Part shown: positions 26,013 through 34,245 of the stretch, in pieces
How positions within the stretch are numbered: the stretch's first letter is position 1
How the letters are laid out: the number at the start of each line of letters is the position of its first letter
NCBI GenBank assembly: GCA_001874305.1
Contig: MPCU01000002.1
Span: 372,001 to 436,000 of the forward strand
Length of the DNA stretch: 64,000 nucleotides
Source: Bacteriovorax sp. MedPE-SWde
Lineage (GTDB): Bacteria; Bdellovibrionota; Bacteriovoracia; Bacteriovoracales; Bacteriovoracaceae
Direction of reading: 5' to 3'
Program-made: the position numbers and the translations under genes
The notes under the pieces: generated by a model
What the model was told of the DNA's origin: nothing
The model's input: the letters and a program-made list of their open reading frames with translations, nothing else
Database searches by the model: none

Positions 26013-27791
26013 TTAGTAAACCTTAACGTACTGCTGCTTAATCCATCCAACTTTTCCGGATTGCTCTACTTTAAGCCATCCATTCTTGTTCTCATAGATC
26101 TTCAACTTCTTCTTTGTAAGACGAGGTCCTCTTAGAGTTCCGGCCTTCTTACAGCTTGTACTTGGACAACTATAAATCTTTTTCCACCAGATACTTTTAC
26201 TTAAGCGCCCTGTCTTAACAACTGGCTTTGGTGGTTCTGGTGTAGGATTTGGAGTATCTACTTTCTTAGTAATTTTAAAGAAATCATCATGTGTATAAGG
26301 GTTTAGAGAACCAGCATAGAAATGATATGAACTACCATCAACATCTAATTCATAATTAAGGCTTAGGTCTACATTATAAGTTACTCCAAGAACTTCATAC
26401 GCTTCACCGTTAATTAGGTTTACAGATGAATCATCCATTGAAGGAAGATTCTCAAATGAACTTACATAGTTCCCTACTTCAGCGATTTTTTGATAACTTA
26501 AATTACTATTGCTAATTGAGGCCCATGAACTATAGTCTGACTTATCACCAGCATAGACATAACCAACTTTACTTCCGAATGATATTTGATAATATCTCTT
26601 TAAAGATTTTGCTTCAGTTACTTCATAAGAAAGAACTTGTGCAGTTTTACCGCTAGAAATAACACCTAACTTATCACCACCAGGCGTTCTTCTTACATTA
26701 ATATTCTTCTTTAAAGAAATTCGAGACCCAGGTTTGATTAGCCCCTCGACTGTTGAGCAAATCCCTTCAACCTCGGCTTGCTCTACAGGATAAGTATCCC
26801 ATTCATCTTTAAAGTTACCATAGGAAACATTTCTAGTACTTCCATCATAGATTTTATGATGAAGACATTGAGCAAACCTTTCTTGAGTACACAAGAATTG
26901 ATCCGCACTATCATCATATACACAGTTTCCATTTTCATTAGACCTGTAAATGACATTTACTCTTGGAAGACTATTATCACTTCCATCATTTTCACAGTTG
27001 GTACCACCTGAAATGATACATCCAATATCTACGAAAGATGGAACCTCAAAATCAGTAATATAGTTTTCCCACTGACGATTATCATACTTAGCTTTAAACC
27101 CTTTATCATTTCTCGCCCATTTATCTCTTGGGTTTGTCCAACGACAAATTCGAGATGCACCACCATTATAAGCACTGTAGGCACTTCGAGATATTGCATA
27201 CCAGTCAGTCGGACTATTTACACACTTTTGAGAAGGTGCTCTTTCCCAGGCATCATAGTATTCTTCAAGAGAATAGACGATATTAAGAATAAGGTTCGCT
27301 CCCTTTCCTTGATTGATAGCTGTAAAGTGCCACCTATCATCAACTTGCATCATTCCATGTCCATGACCGTAGTCACCTCTCATGAACTGCATTCTTCCAT
27401 TAGATGGTTTTCTATAATGAGACCAATAACTTTCCTGATGTGCTATTGCATATGAAGACTTAACAAAGGCTTCAATTTCATCTTCTTCGGCCTCTGGTTT
27501 TCTTGAAAGAATATAGTAGCGAGCAGTATCTCTGATCACTCCATACATATACGTCATATACTCTTCTCTTTCAGCATCAACATTTGAGCTGTCATCGAAA
27601 ATGACTTTTGCAAATTCGTTCTTAACGTACTCAGGGTCCACAAAGTGATGCACATCACACACGTTTGGCGCCCTTCCGAAATTCCAGGATCCACCTGACT
27701 TATTCGTACATTTCCAATAATCCTGAGTATCCGTAAAACCGGCAAAACTCGACATAGTTACAAACAAATATATTATCGCTATCTTCTTCAT
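26013..27791 (-). CDS. Secreted lytic-transglycosylase-like protein with SH3b domains
   Basis: 592 residues, signal peptide 1-17 (ends SSFAG). The N-terminal ~250 residues carry the three marks of the SLT/lysozyme fold: Glu120-Ser121 in AIAHQESYW, GHGMMQVDDRWH (144-155) and SAYNGG (206-211). These belong to lytic transglycosylases, which cut the MurNAc-GlcNAc bond of peptidoglycan. After a Cys-rich segment there is an SH3b-like domain (INVRRTPGGDKLGVISSG...GYVYAG, about 365-415) and, after a Pro-rich linker (NPTPEPPKP), a second SH3b-like domain at the C-terminus (KKLKIYENKNGWLKVEQSG). Exported and cell-wall-binding by design. First gene of a unit with 25231. Confidence 0.85.
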   Translation of the reverse strand: MKKIAIIYLFVTMSSFAGFTDTQDYWKCTNKSGGSWNFGRAPNVCDVHHFVDPEYVKNEFAKVIFDDSSNVDAEREEYMTYMYGVIRDTARYYILSRKPEAEEDEIEAFVKSSYAIAHQESYWSHYRKPSNGRMQFMRGDYGHGHGMMQVDDRWHFTAINQGKGANLILNIVYSLEEYYDAWERAPSQKCVNSPTDWYAISRSAYSAYNGGASRICRWTNPRDKWARNDKGFKAKYDNRQWENYITDFEVPSFVDIGCIISGGTNCENDGSDNSLPRVNVIYRSNENGNCVYDDSADQFLCTQERFAQCLHHKIYDGSTRNVSYGNFKDEWDTYPVEQAEVEGICSTVEGLIKPGSRISLKKNINVRRTPGGDKLGVISSGKTAQVLSYEVTEAKSLKRYYQISFGSKVGYVYAGDKSDYSSWASISNSNLSYQKIAEVGNYVSSFENLPSMDDSSVNLINGEAYEVLGVTYNVDLSLNYELDVDGSSYHFYAGSLNPYTHDDFFKITKKVDTPNPTPEPPKPVVKTGRLSKSIWWKKIYSCPSTSCKKAGTLRGPRLTKKKLKIYENKNGWLKVEQSGKVGWIKQQYVKVY

Positions 27792-27859
27792 GTCCTGTTT
27801 ATCGACATTGGAAAGCTTTACTTAAGACTTTCAATATATTTTTTTTTCGTATTATCCTG

Positions 27860-27886
27860 TAGTTAAACTATGTAGTTCCTACATAG
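27860..27886. promoter_or_regulatory. Overlapping palindromes between two divergent lytic modules
   Basis: A perfect inverted repeat CTATGTAGTTCCTACATAG (27868-27886, 8-bp arms) overlaps a second palindrome TAGTTAAACTA (27860-27870). TGTAGTT occurs twice, 12 bases apart. The site is 15 bases upstream of a plus-strand -35 element and close to a possible minus-strand -10 (GATAAT, 27853-27858), so a shared operator is plausible. Confidence 0.45.
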
Positions 27887-27900
27887 GTGATTACAAATGA

Positions 27901-27929
27901 TTGCGCAACGCATCAATTGTCGATATTAT
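27901..27929 (+). promoter_or_regulatory. Sigma-70-type promoter of the 27959 gene
   Basis: TTGCGC (27901-27906), 17-base spacer, TATTAT (27924-27929). Predicted start near 27936, 23 bases before the ATG. Confidence 0.5.
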
Positions 27930-27958
27930 TCATCGAACTTAAAAACCGAGGAAAAAGA

Positions 27959-29344
27959 ATGACTATTGTAAAGAAAGGCCTGTCCCTACTCGTTATTGGA
28001 ACTACTCTAACTAGCTGTATTAACAGTGCTTATGCTCAGACAAGTACAGTGGGAACCAGTAACCTAATTACAACAAAATCCAACTCTGCAAGTGACTCAA
28101 ACGTCATAGAAAGACAAAAATGGTTGGATAAAATGTTCTATTCTATTAACGACGAAATAAAGTTAGATGCACCCGTATGGAAGAACCGTGAAGCGGACAA
28201 AAATGCCTACGGTGAAGTATATATGAAGACCTTAATTCAAGAGGCACATAAGATTGGTAAACACTATCTTAAGTATGGCGATCACCAGGCATATAACTCT
28301 TTTATGATGTTGGCGCTAACTTTCCCTATGCATGAAGGTCTCTACATGAGTTATAGGCAAACAAATGATCAAAAAGGTCTATGCTATAGAAAAGCAAATA
28401 ATGGCGATATCATGTTTGTACAAAGTAAGGAAAAGATCTTTAATCATGTTGCAGAAAACTTAGAGTCAGATATTCTTACAGCTCAAGAGAAATCAGAGCT
28501 AGAAAACTTAAGCGAAAAGAGTAACGAGGAATTTGAGCAAAGAAGAGCTCAACTCGTAGATGACTATACAACAATCCTACTTGAAGAGAAAAAAGAAAGA
28601 ATTGCTAATACAGATAAAGCATCTAACTACAGACACTTTGTTAAGTACTTAAAGTCTGCAGATTCTCCATTCATTGCCGAGTGTGATGATATTAAAGACA
28701 ATCAAGTTATCAGACAAATTATTAGAGGTGCTGATGGTACAGATATTGGACCAGTGCAACTATCTCTAAGATGGCACTATGATAAGTTCCTTGCAAAGAA
28801 AATGTACCTTTCTCTAAGAGATACTTTTAACTACGGTTTAAAGTATATACACTCGGGATTCAAAAAGATTTATTACGATGCCGATAAAATTAAAAATAGT
28901 AAGAGTAAGGTTAAAAAGAGTTCTTACGGATGTCTTGTAAGTGATAAAAAAATTAATTTTAAAAAACTTGTTCGTGGAGCATGGGCCGGTAAATATAACC
29001 AAGGTCAAACCTACAAGTCTTGTAGAATTTCAGATGTTGAAAAGATTGAACTTCTACAAGAGCTAAAGAAGAAATTATTCAAGTCTAGAAAAGTTAAAAA
29101 GAAGATTGCAGCACTTGAAAAAGAAGTTGGTATGATGTCACTTAAGAGACACCCTGATTATCACTTCAAAAATAACTTGGCCAAAGCCATTAGCTTTGTA
29201 AAGTCTGACAGAATTGGTTATAGCAACTCACTTTCTTTCAAACTAAGTCCAAGTACTCGTTTGGCTGTCAACGAAATTGTTAACAATTTTAACAATGGAA
29301 AACCAACTGGGCAAGTTCACAAAGAAGTTTCAAATCTTAAGTAA
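27959..29344 (+). CDS. Exported divergent lytic-transglycosylase-like protein
   Basis: 461 residues from ATG 27959, eight bases after GAGG; the upstream GTG at 27887 is rejected because it precedes the promoter. The N-terminus has a lipobox-like LTSC (Cys20) and also a signal-peptidase-like AYA-Q site, so lipoprotein versus secreted is unresolved. Motifs in the order of the 26013 protein: FPMHEGLYMSYR (Glu126), GADGTDIGPVQLSLRWH (257-273, sharing the Q....RWH pattern) and GAWAGKYNQG (340-349). A ~110-residue helical insert lies between the first two. Divergent member of the same fold; activity is inferred. Its neighbour at 29396 is the anchored partner. Confidence 0.7.
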   Translation: MTIVKKGLSLLVIGTTLTSCINSAYAQTSTVGTSNLITTKSNSASDSNVIERQKWLDKMFYSINDEIKLDAPVWKNREADKNAYGEVYMKTLIQEAHKIGKHYLKYGDHQAYNSFMMLALTFPMHEGLYMSYRQTNDQKGLCYRKANNGDIMFVQSKEKIFNHVAENLESDILTAQEKSELENLSEKSNEEFEQRRAQLVDDYTTILLEEKKERIANTDKASNYRHFVKYLKSADSPFIAECDDIKDNQVIRQIIRGADGTDIGPVQLSLRWHYDKFLAKKMYLSLRDTFNYGLKYIHSGFKKIYYDADKIKNSKSKVKKSSYGCLVSDKKINFKKLVRGAWAGKYNQGQTYKSCRISDVEKIELLQELKKKLFKSRKVKKKIAALEKEVGMMSLKRHPDYHFKNNLAKAISFVKSDRIGYSNSLSFKLSPSTRLAVNEIVNNFNNGKPTGQVHKEVSNLK

Positions 29345-29356
29345 TTAATCTAAAAT

Positions 29357-29382
29357 AAGGGGAGTTAATACTCCCCTTTTTT
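29357..29382 (+). terminator. Terminator between the two genes of the module
   Basis: Perfect 9-bp stem AAGGGGAGT / ACTCCCCTT with TAAT loop and a six-T tail, ending only 13 bases before the ATG of the next gene. It should lower or condition expression of the downstream gene. Confidence 0.88.
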
Positions 29383-29395
29383 GTGAAGAAAGCTT

Positions 29396-30307
29396 ATGAA
29401 AACTAAAGTAATCATTATAATCTCAATCATCTCAATCTCTCTTTATTTCTTGTTTAAAAATAAATCCACAACTGGCAAAGATGTGTCGGGCCAGACGAAT
29501 AAAACAAGGGTTACTCCAGCTGGTTCCCCTCAAAAGAATGAATTTAAAGCGGCACCACAAGTCAAAGATCTTGAAGTCCTTGCTAAATCAATATCAAAAG
29601 AAGTATCTAAAACTACTTTCTGGGAAAGTACTATTGACTTTAGTCTTAGCGAAAGGCAAATTCTGAAAAAAATAGATCCAATGAAAGTGTATACTCACTC
29701 AAAGAATGTCATTTCGAATTTATCAAAGTGTGTTGCTGAACACTGTGGTTTAAGGCCAGATGAAGATGGTTTCTTTGATCCGGCAAATACAACAGCAGAT
29801 AAACTTCTTGCAAGAAATTTAAAGCTTCTCAATCTTGTACATGATGAAACGACAATTTTTGATTTCAATTTAGAAGGAATAGAGTTTGATGATATTTTTT
29901 CATCTAAAAATAGTGATGTTCAACTTAATGGACTCATATTATTTCTTAAGACTAAGGACTCTCCAGAAGATATCCAATACCTATTTAAAAGAGCGTCCCT
30001 CTTTGATGATACAGTTAAAGGGCAGTTCTTTTCTCAGATGGATGATGTTACGAAACAGTCTCCTGAGTTAAGAAATACGTATGTAGGAACAATCACAAAT
30101 ATGCTAAACAATGAAAATGGAAACTCTGTAGTTGAGATTTCAGAGAACCTAGGAAATTTAAATTTAGATATCGAAGAGCTCCAAGTCATTATTAAAGGCT
30201 CATGTAATCAAGATTCTGAACGTATACAAAATGTATTAAGAGTTAACTTTAATGAATATTTGTCAAAGAAAAATCTAAATCTAACTTATGAAGAGGCCTG
30301 TAACTAA
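29396..30307 (+). CDS. Membrane-anchored helical protein, partner of the 27959 gene
   Basis: 303 residues with an N-terminal membrane segment (VIIIISIISISLYFLF), a polar linker to about residue 60, a Cys pair (LSKCVAEHCG, near 106-112) and a helical C-terminal domain with further Cys near the end. The layout parallels the 25231 protein. An SD (GAAGAAAG) lies close to the ATG, but the gene starts just after a strong terminator, so it must depend on read-through or a weak internal promoter that I could not identify. Stop overlaps the convergent TPR gene by 4 bases. Function unknown. Confidence 0.72.
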   Translation: MKTKVIIIISIISISLYFLFKNKSTTGKDVSGQTNKTRVTPAGSPQKNEFKAAPQVKDLEVLAKSISKEVSKTTFWESTIDFSLSERQILKKIDPMKVYTHSKNVISNLSKCVAEHCGLRPDEDGFFDPANTTADKLLARNLKLLNLVHDETTIFDFNLEGIEFDDIFSSKNSDVQLNGLILFLKTKDSPEDIQYLFKRASLFDDTVKGQFFSQMDDVTKQSPELRNTYVGTITNMLNNENGNSVVEISENLGNLNLDIEELQVIIKGSCNQDSERIQNVLRVNFNEYLSKKNLNLTYEEACN

Positions 30308-30858
30308 ACAGCTGCAACATAGACAAGGGCCTTTTCACAAATGGAAATAAGGGCCAGGTCCCCTTTTACTATTCTTAACTCGAGGCACTCACTGAATAGC
30401 TTTTCAGCTTCTTCAGCATTCTTTTGCCAAAGTTTACTTAGGCCTAGAGCAAAGTAGACATGGTCAATTAACTTGATGAGATGCTTATCTTTACTCTTTA
30501 AAGAAGATTCTAGCGCCTTATTCAAGAAATCATCGGCTTTAGAAAATCTTTCTTGATAAAGGTATGTTAGACCTAGCCTAAATTTTGCTATAACAGCTGG
30601 AACAAATAATTCAAGCTCTCTAAAGTCTTCAAAGGCATGAATTAACTGCCCTTCTGAATCATCTAGTTGATTAACTATTCTCAAATATTTTCCAGATAGG
30701 GAATGTAGGGAGGCCCTAACCGCTCTACTCTCTTCCTGATCTACCTTAGCTAGTATGAAGTCTATTCCCTTGCGCATTTCATCAAAGTCACCAGGCCTTT
30801 CCTTGAGACTGCCATCAACTAAGATTTCCATGTTAAACGGAATATCAGATATTCTCAT
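30304..30858 (-). CDS. TPR-like protein
   Basis: 184 residues, soluble, no signal. Two to three tetratricopeptide-like repeats are visible (AKFRLGLTYLYQERFSKADDFLNKAL and HVYFALGLSKLWQKNAEEAEKLFSECL). TPRs mediate protein contacts; no partner is indicated. The ATG overlaps the pyrD stop (ATGA), so translation is coupled. Confidence 0.7.
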   Translation of the reverse strand: MRISDIPFNMEILVDGSLKERPGDFDEMRKGIDFILAKVDQEESRAVRASLHSLSGKYLRIVNQLDDSEGQLIHAFEDFRELELFVPAVIAKFRLGLTYLYQERFSKADDFLNKALESSLKSKDKHLIKLIDHVYFALGLSKLWQKNAEEAEKLFSECLELRIVKGDLALISICEKALVYVAAV

Positions 30859-31892
30859 TTCTCTTCCTTTAAAATCAAAAGAAGTTCTTCAAGGTTTTGA
30901 GTTCTATATTTTTCCATCAGTCCTACTATTCTAGACTGTATATCGGATAGAATTTGAGGGCCCTGAAAAATAAATGAAGAATAGATTTGTAGTGATCTCC
31001 CACCACAACGCCAATAGTTTTCAATTTGGTCGAAGTTTGAAAATCCACCGACTCCAATCAATTCAATATCTGATGATGCTGTAGCGTCTAAGCACTTTTG
31101 TCGAATTTTTTGAGATTTATCAAATAGTAACTTTCCAGAAATTCCACCGACACCACGATCTTTCATAATCGTTGTATTAGTAGCGATAATTCCAGTTGCA
31201 CCATACTTTCCAACACACTCAACGATATCGTTTACTGAATCAAGATCAATATCAGGAGAAATTTTAACAAAGAGATCACAATCACTTTCACGTCTATTTA
31301 GTTGTGAAAGAATAGATTCTAAGCCCATTTTACTTTGGTGCTCTCTTAATCCAGGAGTATTAGGCGAAGAGACATTTACTACAATATAGTCCGCCTCAGC
31401 TTTAAACTGATCATATAATGAGACATAATCCTCAAAGGCAGTTTCATCTGGCGTAATTTTGTTCTTGCCTATATTAATACCTAAAGGAGGGCCCTTACAT
31501 TTAATGCGTGAAATATTATCATGCATAAGCTGTGCACCGCCATTATTGAACCCCATACAGTTTCTAAGAGATTGCTCATTCTTATACCTAAATAGCCTTG
31601 GCCTTGGATTTCCCGGCTGAGCAAGAGGTGTTACGGTACCAATTTCTACAGCTCCAAATCCTAGAGATGAAAAGAAATCGTAACATTGCCCATTTTTATC
31701 TAGTCCAGCTGCTAGACCAACAGGAAAGTCCCATTTAAGATTACCAACCTTTAGCGATAAGTCTTGAGTTAGGTCTTTTCGGCCAATGAACTTCGCCCAG
31801 TGTGGATGTTTTGAACAGAAGTCGATCGTTTGGTCATGAACAAATTCTGGATCTAGTGAAAACGCAATGGGCTTAAATATTTTATATAACAT
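30855..31892 (-). CDS. pyrD: Dihydroorotate dehydrogenase, class 2 (quinone-dependent)
   Basis: 345 residues with the N-terminal helical extension (MLYKIFKPIAFSLDPEFVHD) that anchors class 2 enzymes to the inner membrane. It oxidises dihydroorotate to orotate using FMN and passes electrons to quinone. Seen: VGLAAGLDKNG, GAVEIGTVTPLAQPGNPRPR, NCMGFNNGG, and VNVSSPNTPGLR with the catalytic Ser of class 2 (175/176). The conserved GxxT/S at the FMN phosphate end reads GRSLQIYSSFIFQGP. It begins right after the stop of the upstream lipoprotein gene. Confidence 0.95.
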   Translation of the reverse strand: MLYKIFKPIAFSLDPEFVHDQTIDFCSKHPHWAKFIGRKDLTQDLSLKVGNLKWDFPVGLAAGLDKNGQCYDFFSSLGFGAVEIGTVTPLAQPGNPRPRLFRYKNEQSLRNCMGFNNGGAQLMHDNISRIKCKGPPLGINIGKNKITPDETAFEDYVSLYDQFKAEADYIVVNVSSPNTPGLREHQSKMGLESILSQLNRRESDCDLFVKISPDIDLDSVNDIVECVGKYGATGIIATNTTIMKDRGVGGISGKLLFDKSQKIRQKCLDATASSDIELIGVGGFSNFDQIENYWRCGGRSLQIYSSFIFQGPQILSDIQSRIVGLMEKYRTQNLEELLLILKEEK

Positions 31893-32813
31893 TTAGTATA
31901 ACTGTACGAAGTCTCCCTCGTGTACAGAACCTCCAGAATGTAGAATTGCAATGGCAGCATCAGGGCCAACGTAGTCAATAATCTCGACAGTCCCTTTTAC
32001 TTCACCCTTTGCTACCCCAATTAGCGCACCAGTTTCCGGGTCAAAAATCTCAACCCCTTCCGTTACGACTTTTAAAATATCTCCAATATTAATACCAGAA
32101 GTTCTTCCTGCATTAACATATATTTTATTTCCAACTATTCTTGCGACTCTCCCAACCCACTCAAGTTTTTCAGCGAGTGCAAGAATACGTGGAATCGATT
32201 TTCTAATAGCTACTTTTACAACATATCTTAGTAAATCTCTTCTGTACTCAAGCTTGGATTCTCTATCGGCAGCAAAGAACCTGAAACTACTGTCATCAGC
32301 GAATCCACGAATGGTCTCAGTATAGATTTCCTTATTTGAGTTAACATCAAAAATTCTAATTTCAACCTTAGATTCAGTGTATGCCTTGGTTTGTCTTACA
32401 ACACCAATTTCATCTGATTTTTCACGAATTCTGGCCTCAATAACTCGTCCAAAGACTACAAAGTTTACTCCGTTCATCTTGGCCTTTCTTGCCATTTGGA
32501 CAAGTTTAACTCCACCACCAGAATATATTTCTTTAGAACTTCCAAATATTTTTGACCCCATTCTATCTAGTACAAAGCCCTGTGTACGATGAAGTTCTTT
32601 TCTTAACTCTTCAGTTGCCGTAATACTTAAGTCCTCCCCTCCATATGGAGATTCGTTAAAGAACTTAAGAAGAGCTACCTTCTTTTTTACACCAGTGAAA
32701 TACGGGCGCGCTTTTTTACGTGGACTCTTTCCATGATTACTTCTTTTTATAACTCCTGTTGAACAAGAGACAAGTGAAACAAGAGAAAGACATACTACAA
32801 AGTACTTAATCAT
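31893..32813 (-). CDS. Lipoprotein with CsgG/LpoB-like and FlgT C-terminal-like domains
   Basis: 306 residues from ATG 32813, nine bases after AGGAG; a TTG six bases upstream is too close to the SD. Signal with lipobox LVSC (near residue 18). Residues ~45-200 follow the CsgG/LpoB-type fold (KVALLKFFNESPYGGEDLS...ELRKELHRTQGFVLDRM). The last ~85 residues (GRVARIVGNKIYVNAGRTSGINIGDILKVV...GTVEIIDYVGPDAAIAIL...GDFVQLY) match the FlgT C-terminal domain pattern. FlgT builds the H-ring of polar sheathed flagella in Vibrio. Likely outer-membrane associated; a flagellar or surface role is inferred with the neighbour at 32826. Confidence 0.75.
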   Translation of the reverse strand: MIKYFVVCLSLVSLVSCSTGVIKRSNHGKSPRKKARPYFTGVKKKVALLKFFNESPYGGEDLSITATEELRKELHRTQGFVLDRMGSKIFGSSKEIYSGGGVKLVQMARKAKMNGVNFVVFGRVIEARIREKSDEIGVVRQTKAYTESKVEIRIFDVNSNKEIYTETIRGFADDSSFRFFAADRESKLEYRRDLLRYVVKVAIRKSIPRILALAEKLEWVGRVARIVGNKIYVNAGRTSGINIGDILKVVTEGVEIFDPETGALIGVAKGEVKGTVEIIDYVGPDAAIAILHSGGSVHEGDFVQLY

Positions 32814-32825
32814 TATCAAAATCTC

Positions 32826-34214
32826 CTATACGTCTTGATTCTGTGTTGAAGAATCATCAGACTCATTTTTTTGATCAACAATATTGAAAACAAATGGAAG
32901 TTCACTATCTCTTTTTACAACTCTATCTTGAGAGACTTGTTCGGAAATCATTTTTGTTAACACACCTAGTGCTCTTTCTTTAAGTCCTGAATACTCTACA
33001 AGAACTTTTACTTCACTCCCAATAAGCGTTTCTACTTTAGGATTGAAATAATAAAGAAGGCCCTTTTCTTTAAGTTTTTTAGTAAATCCAAAAACCTCAT
33101 TTACATTCTTAGTTCCCTTAATAATGATCTCAAAAGAGTTCTTATTCTTAACATTTTCCTCAACAATCTTTCTCATCTTTTGAATTTTAGTCATTGGAAG
33201 ACGATAGACAATACTTGCAATATTAGAGCTAAGAGTGTGTTGATCAATATTTTTGAATGACGATTTCTCTGGTACGAAATCAAGGTGAGTTATAATAGAC
33301 TTGTCTTTCAGGTCATTTAGGATAAGACCGCCAGAGAATTTGATATCTAGCTTTTTAAGCCCTTCATCTGCTCTCTCTTTCTTTATGAAAACTTCAACAT
33401 TCATATAAAGAGAATCAGACATTCCACTATCATCCCCGTCTATTAAACTCACATTAGATGAGCGAAGAAGTGCTAATGGTTTTTTTAGTCTTTCATTTAT
33501 TTGTGAACGGATAGAATCATCAACGATCACAACACCATCAGTAAAAAGGTTACCTGCGCTAGCAGTTAGTTTCTTTTGCCAATGATCATTTACTACATTT
33601 ACGAAGTCGCCTTCTGTTTCAACCCCAAGCTCAATCCAATTAGTATTTTCTAATGAGTATCTTACATCAAGAAATAGTTTTCTAAATGTTCTGAATCTAC
33701 TTATGCCAATGAACTTATAGTAAATATCAGTTAGCTTTTTTCTATTAACTTGAGCGCTCACATTAATATAATGAGAGTTTGGCATACGGATAGATTTAGA
33801 TAGTTTCTTTATTGAATATGATTTGATCGCACGACCTAAACGGCCAAACTTTGCTTTTGATACAAGACGCTTTTTTCGAAGAGACTTTTCTAGTCTTTCT
33901 TTCTTTGCCTCAGGAACCTTTCTCTCATCCCCTTCACCCTCTTCATACTTTTCAGTTACTGCTGTTCTAATTGGAGAAAAGTGTTCTTCAAATTTAGAAT
34001 TATAGTTATTCCAAAAAGTGACAGAGTCTAGTCCCATTTCTCTTATTTCAAGATCAATGATCTTCTTGAACGCATTGGAAAGAAGTTGCTTCTTTACGAA
34101 AGAGACTGAGTCTTGATCAGTTGAGAGAAACTTACCTTCCCCTTCAATCGATTTGGCAGAGGCCACATTTGAAATAAATAAACTTAACGTCGCTACTAAA
34201 AGTAACTTTTTCAT
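32826..34214 (-). CDS. Exported protein with a FlgT N-domain-like start
   Basis: 462 residues from ATG 34214 (AAGGA six bases upstream); two earlier in-frame starts give a non-signal extension into dnaE and are rejected. Signal peptide MKKLLLVATLSLFISNVASA. The mature N-terminus (SIEGEGKFLSTDQDSVSFVKKQLLSNAFKKIIDLE) resembles the repeated AR..A..dA helix of FlgT-N. The middle is basic, then alpha/beta segments follow; the C-terminus is acidic and disordered. With the following lipoprotein it could form a split FlgT-like pair. Similarity is by eye and moderate. Confidence 0.6.
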   Translation of the reverse strand: MKKLLLVATLSLFISNVASAKSIEGEGKFLSTDQDSVSFVKKQLLSNAFKKIIDLEIREMGLDSVTFWNNYNSKFEEHFSPIRTAVTEKYEEGEGDERKVPEAKKERLEKSLRKKRLVSKAKFGRLGRAIKSYSIKKLSKSIRMPNSHYINVSAQVNRKKLTDIYYKFIGISRFRTFRKLFLDVRYSLENTNWIELGVETEGDFVNVVNDHWQKKLTASAGNLFTDGVVIVDDSIRSQINERLKKPLALLRSSNVSLIDGDDSGMSDSLYMNVEVFIKKERADEGLKKLDIKFSGGLILNDLKDKSIITHLDFVPEKSSFKNIDQHTLSSNIASIVYRLPMTKIQKMRKIVEENVKNKNSFEIIIKGTKNVNEVFGFTKKLKEKGLLYYFNPKVETLIGSEVKVLVEYSGLKERALGVLTKMISEQVSQDRVVKRDSELPFVFNIVDQKNESDDSSTQNQDV

Positions 34215-34245
34215 ATCCATCCTTAGATTAAAAAATAAAATGTAA

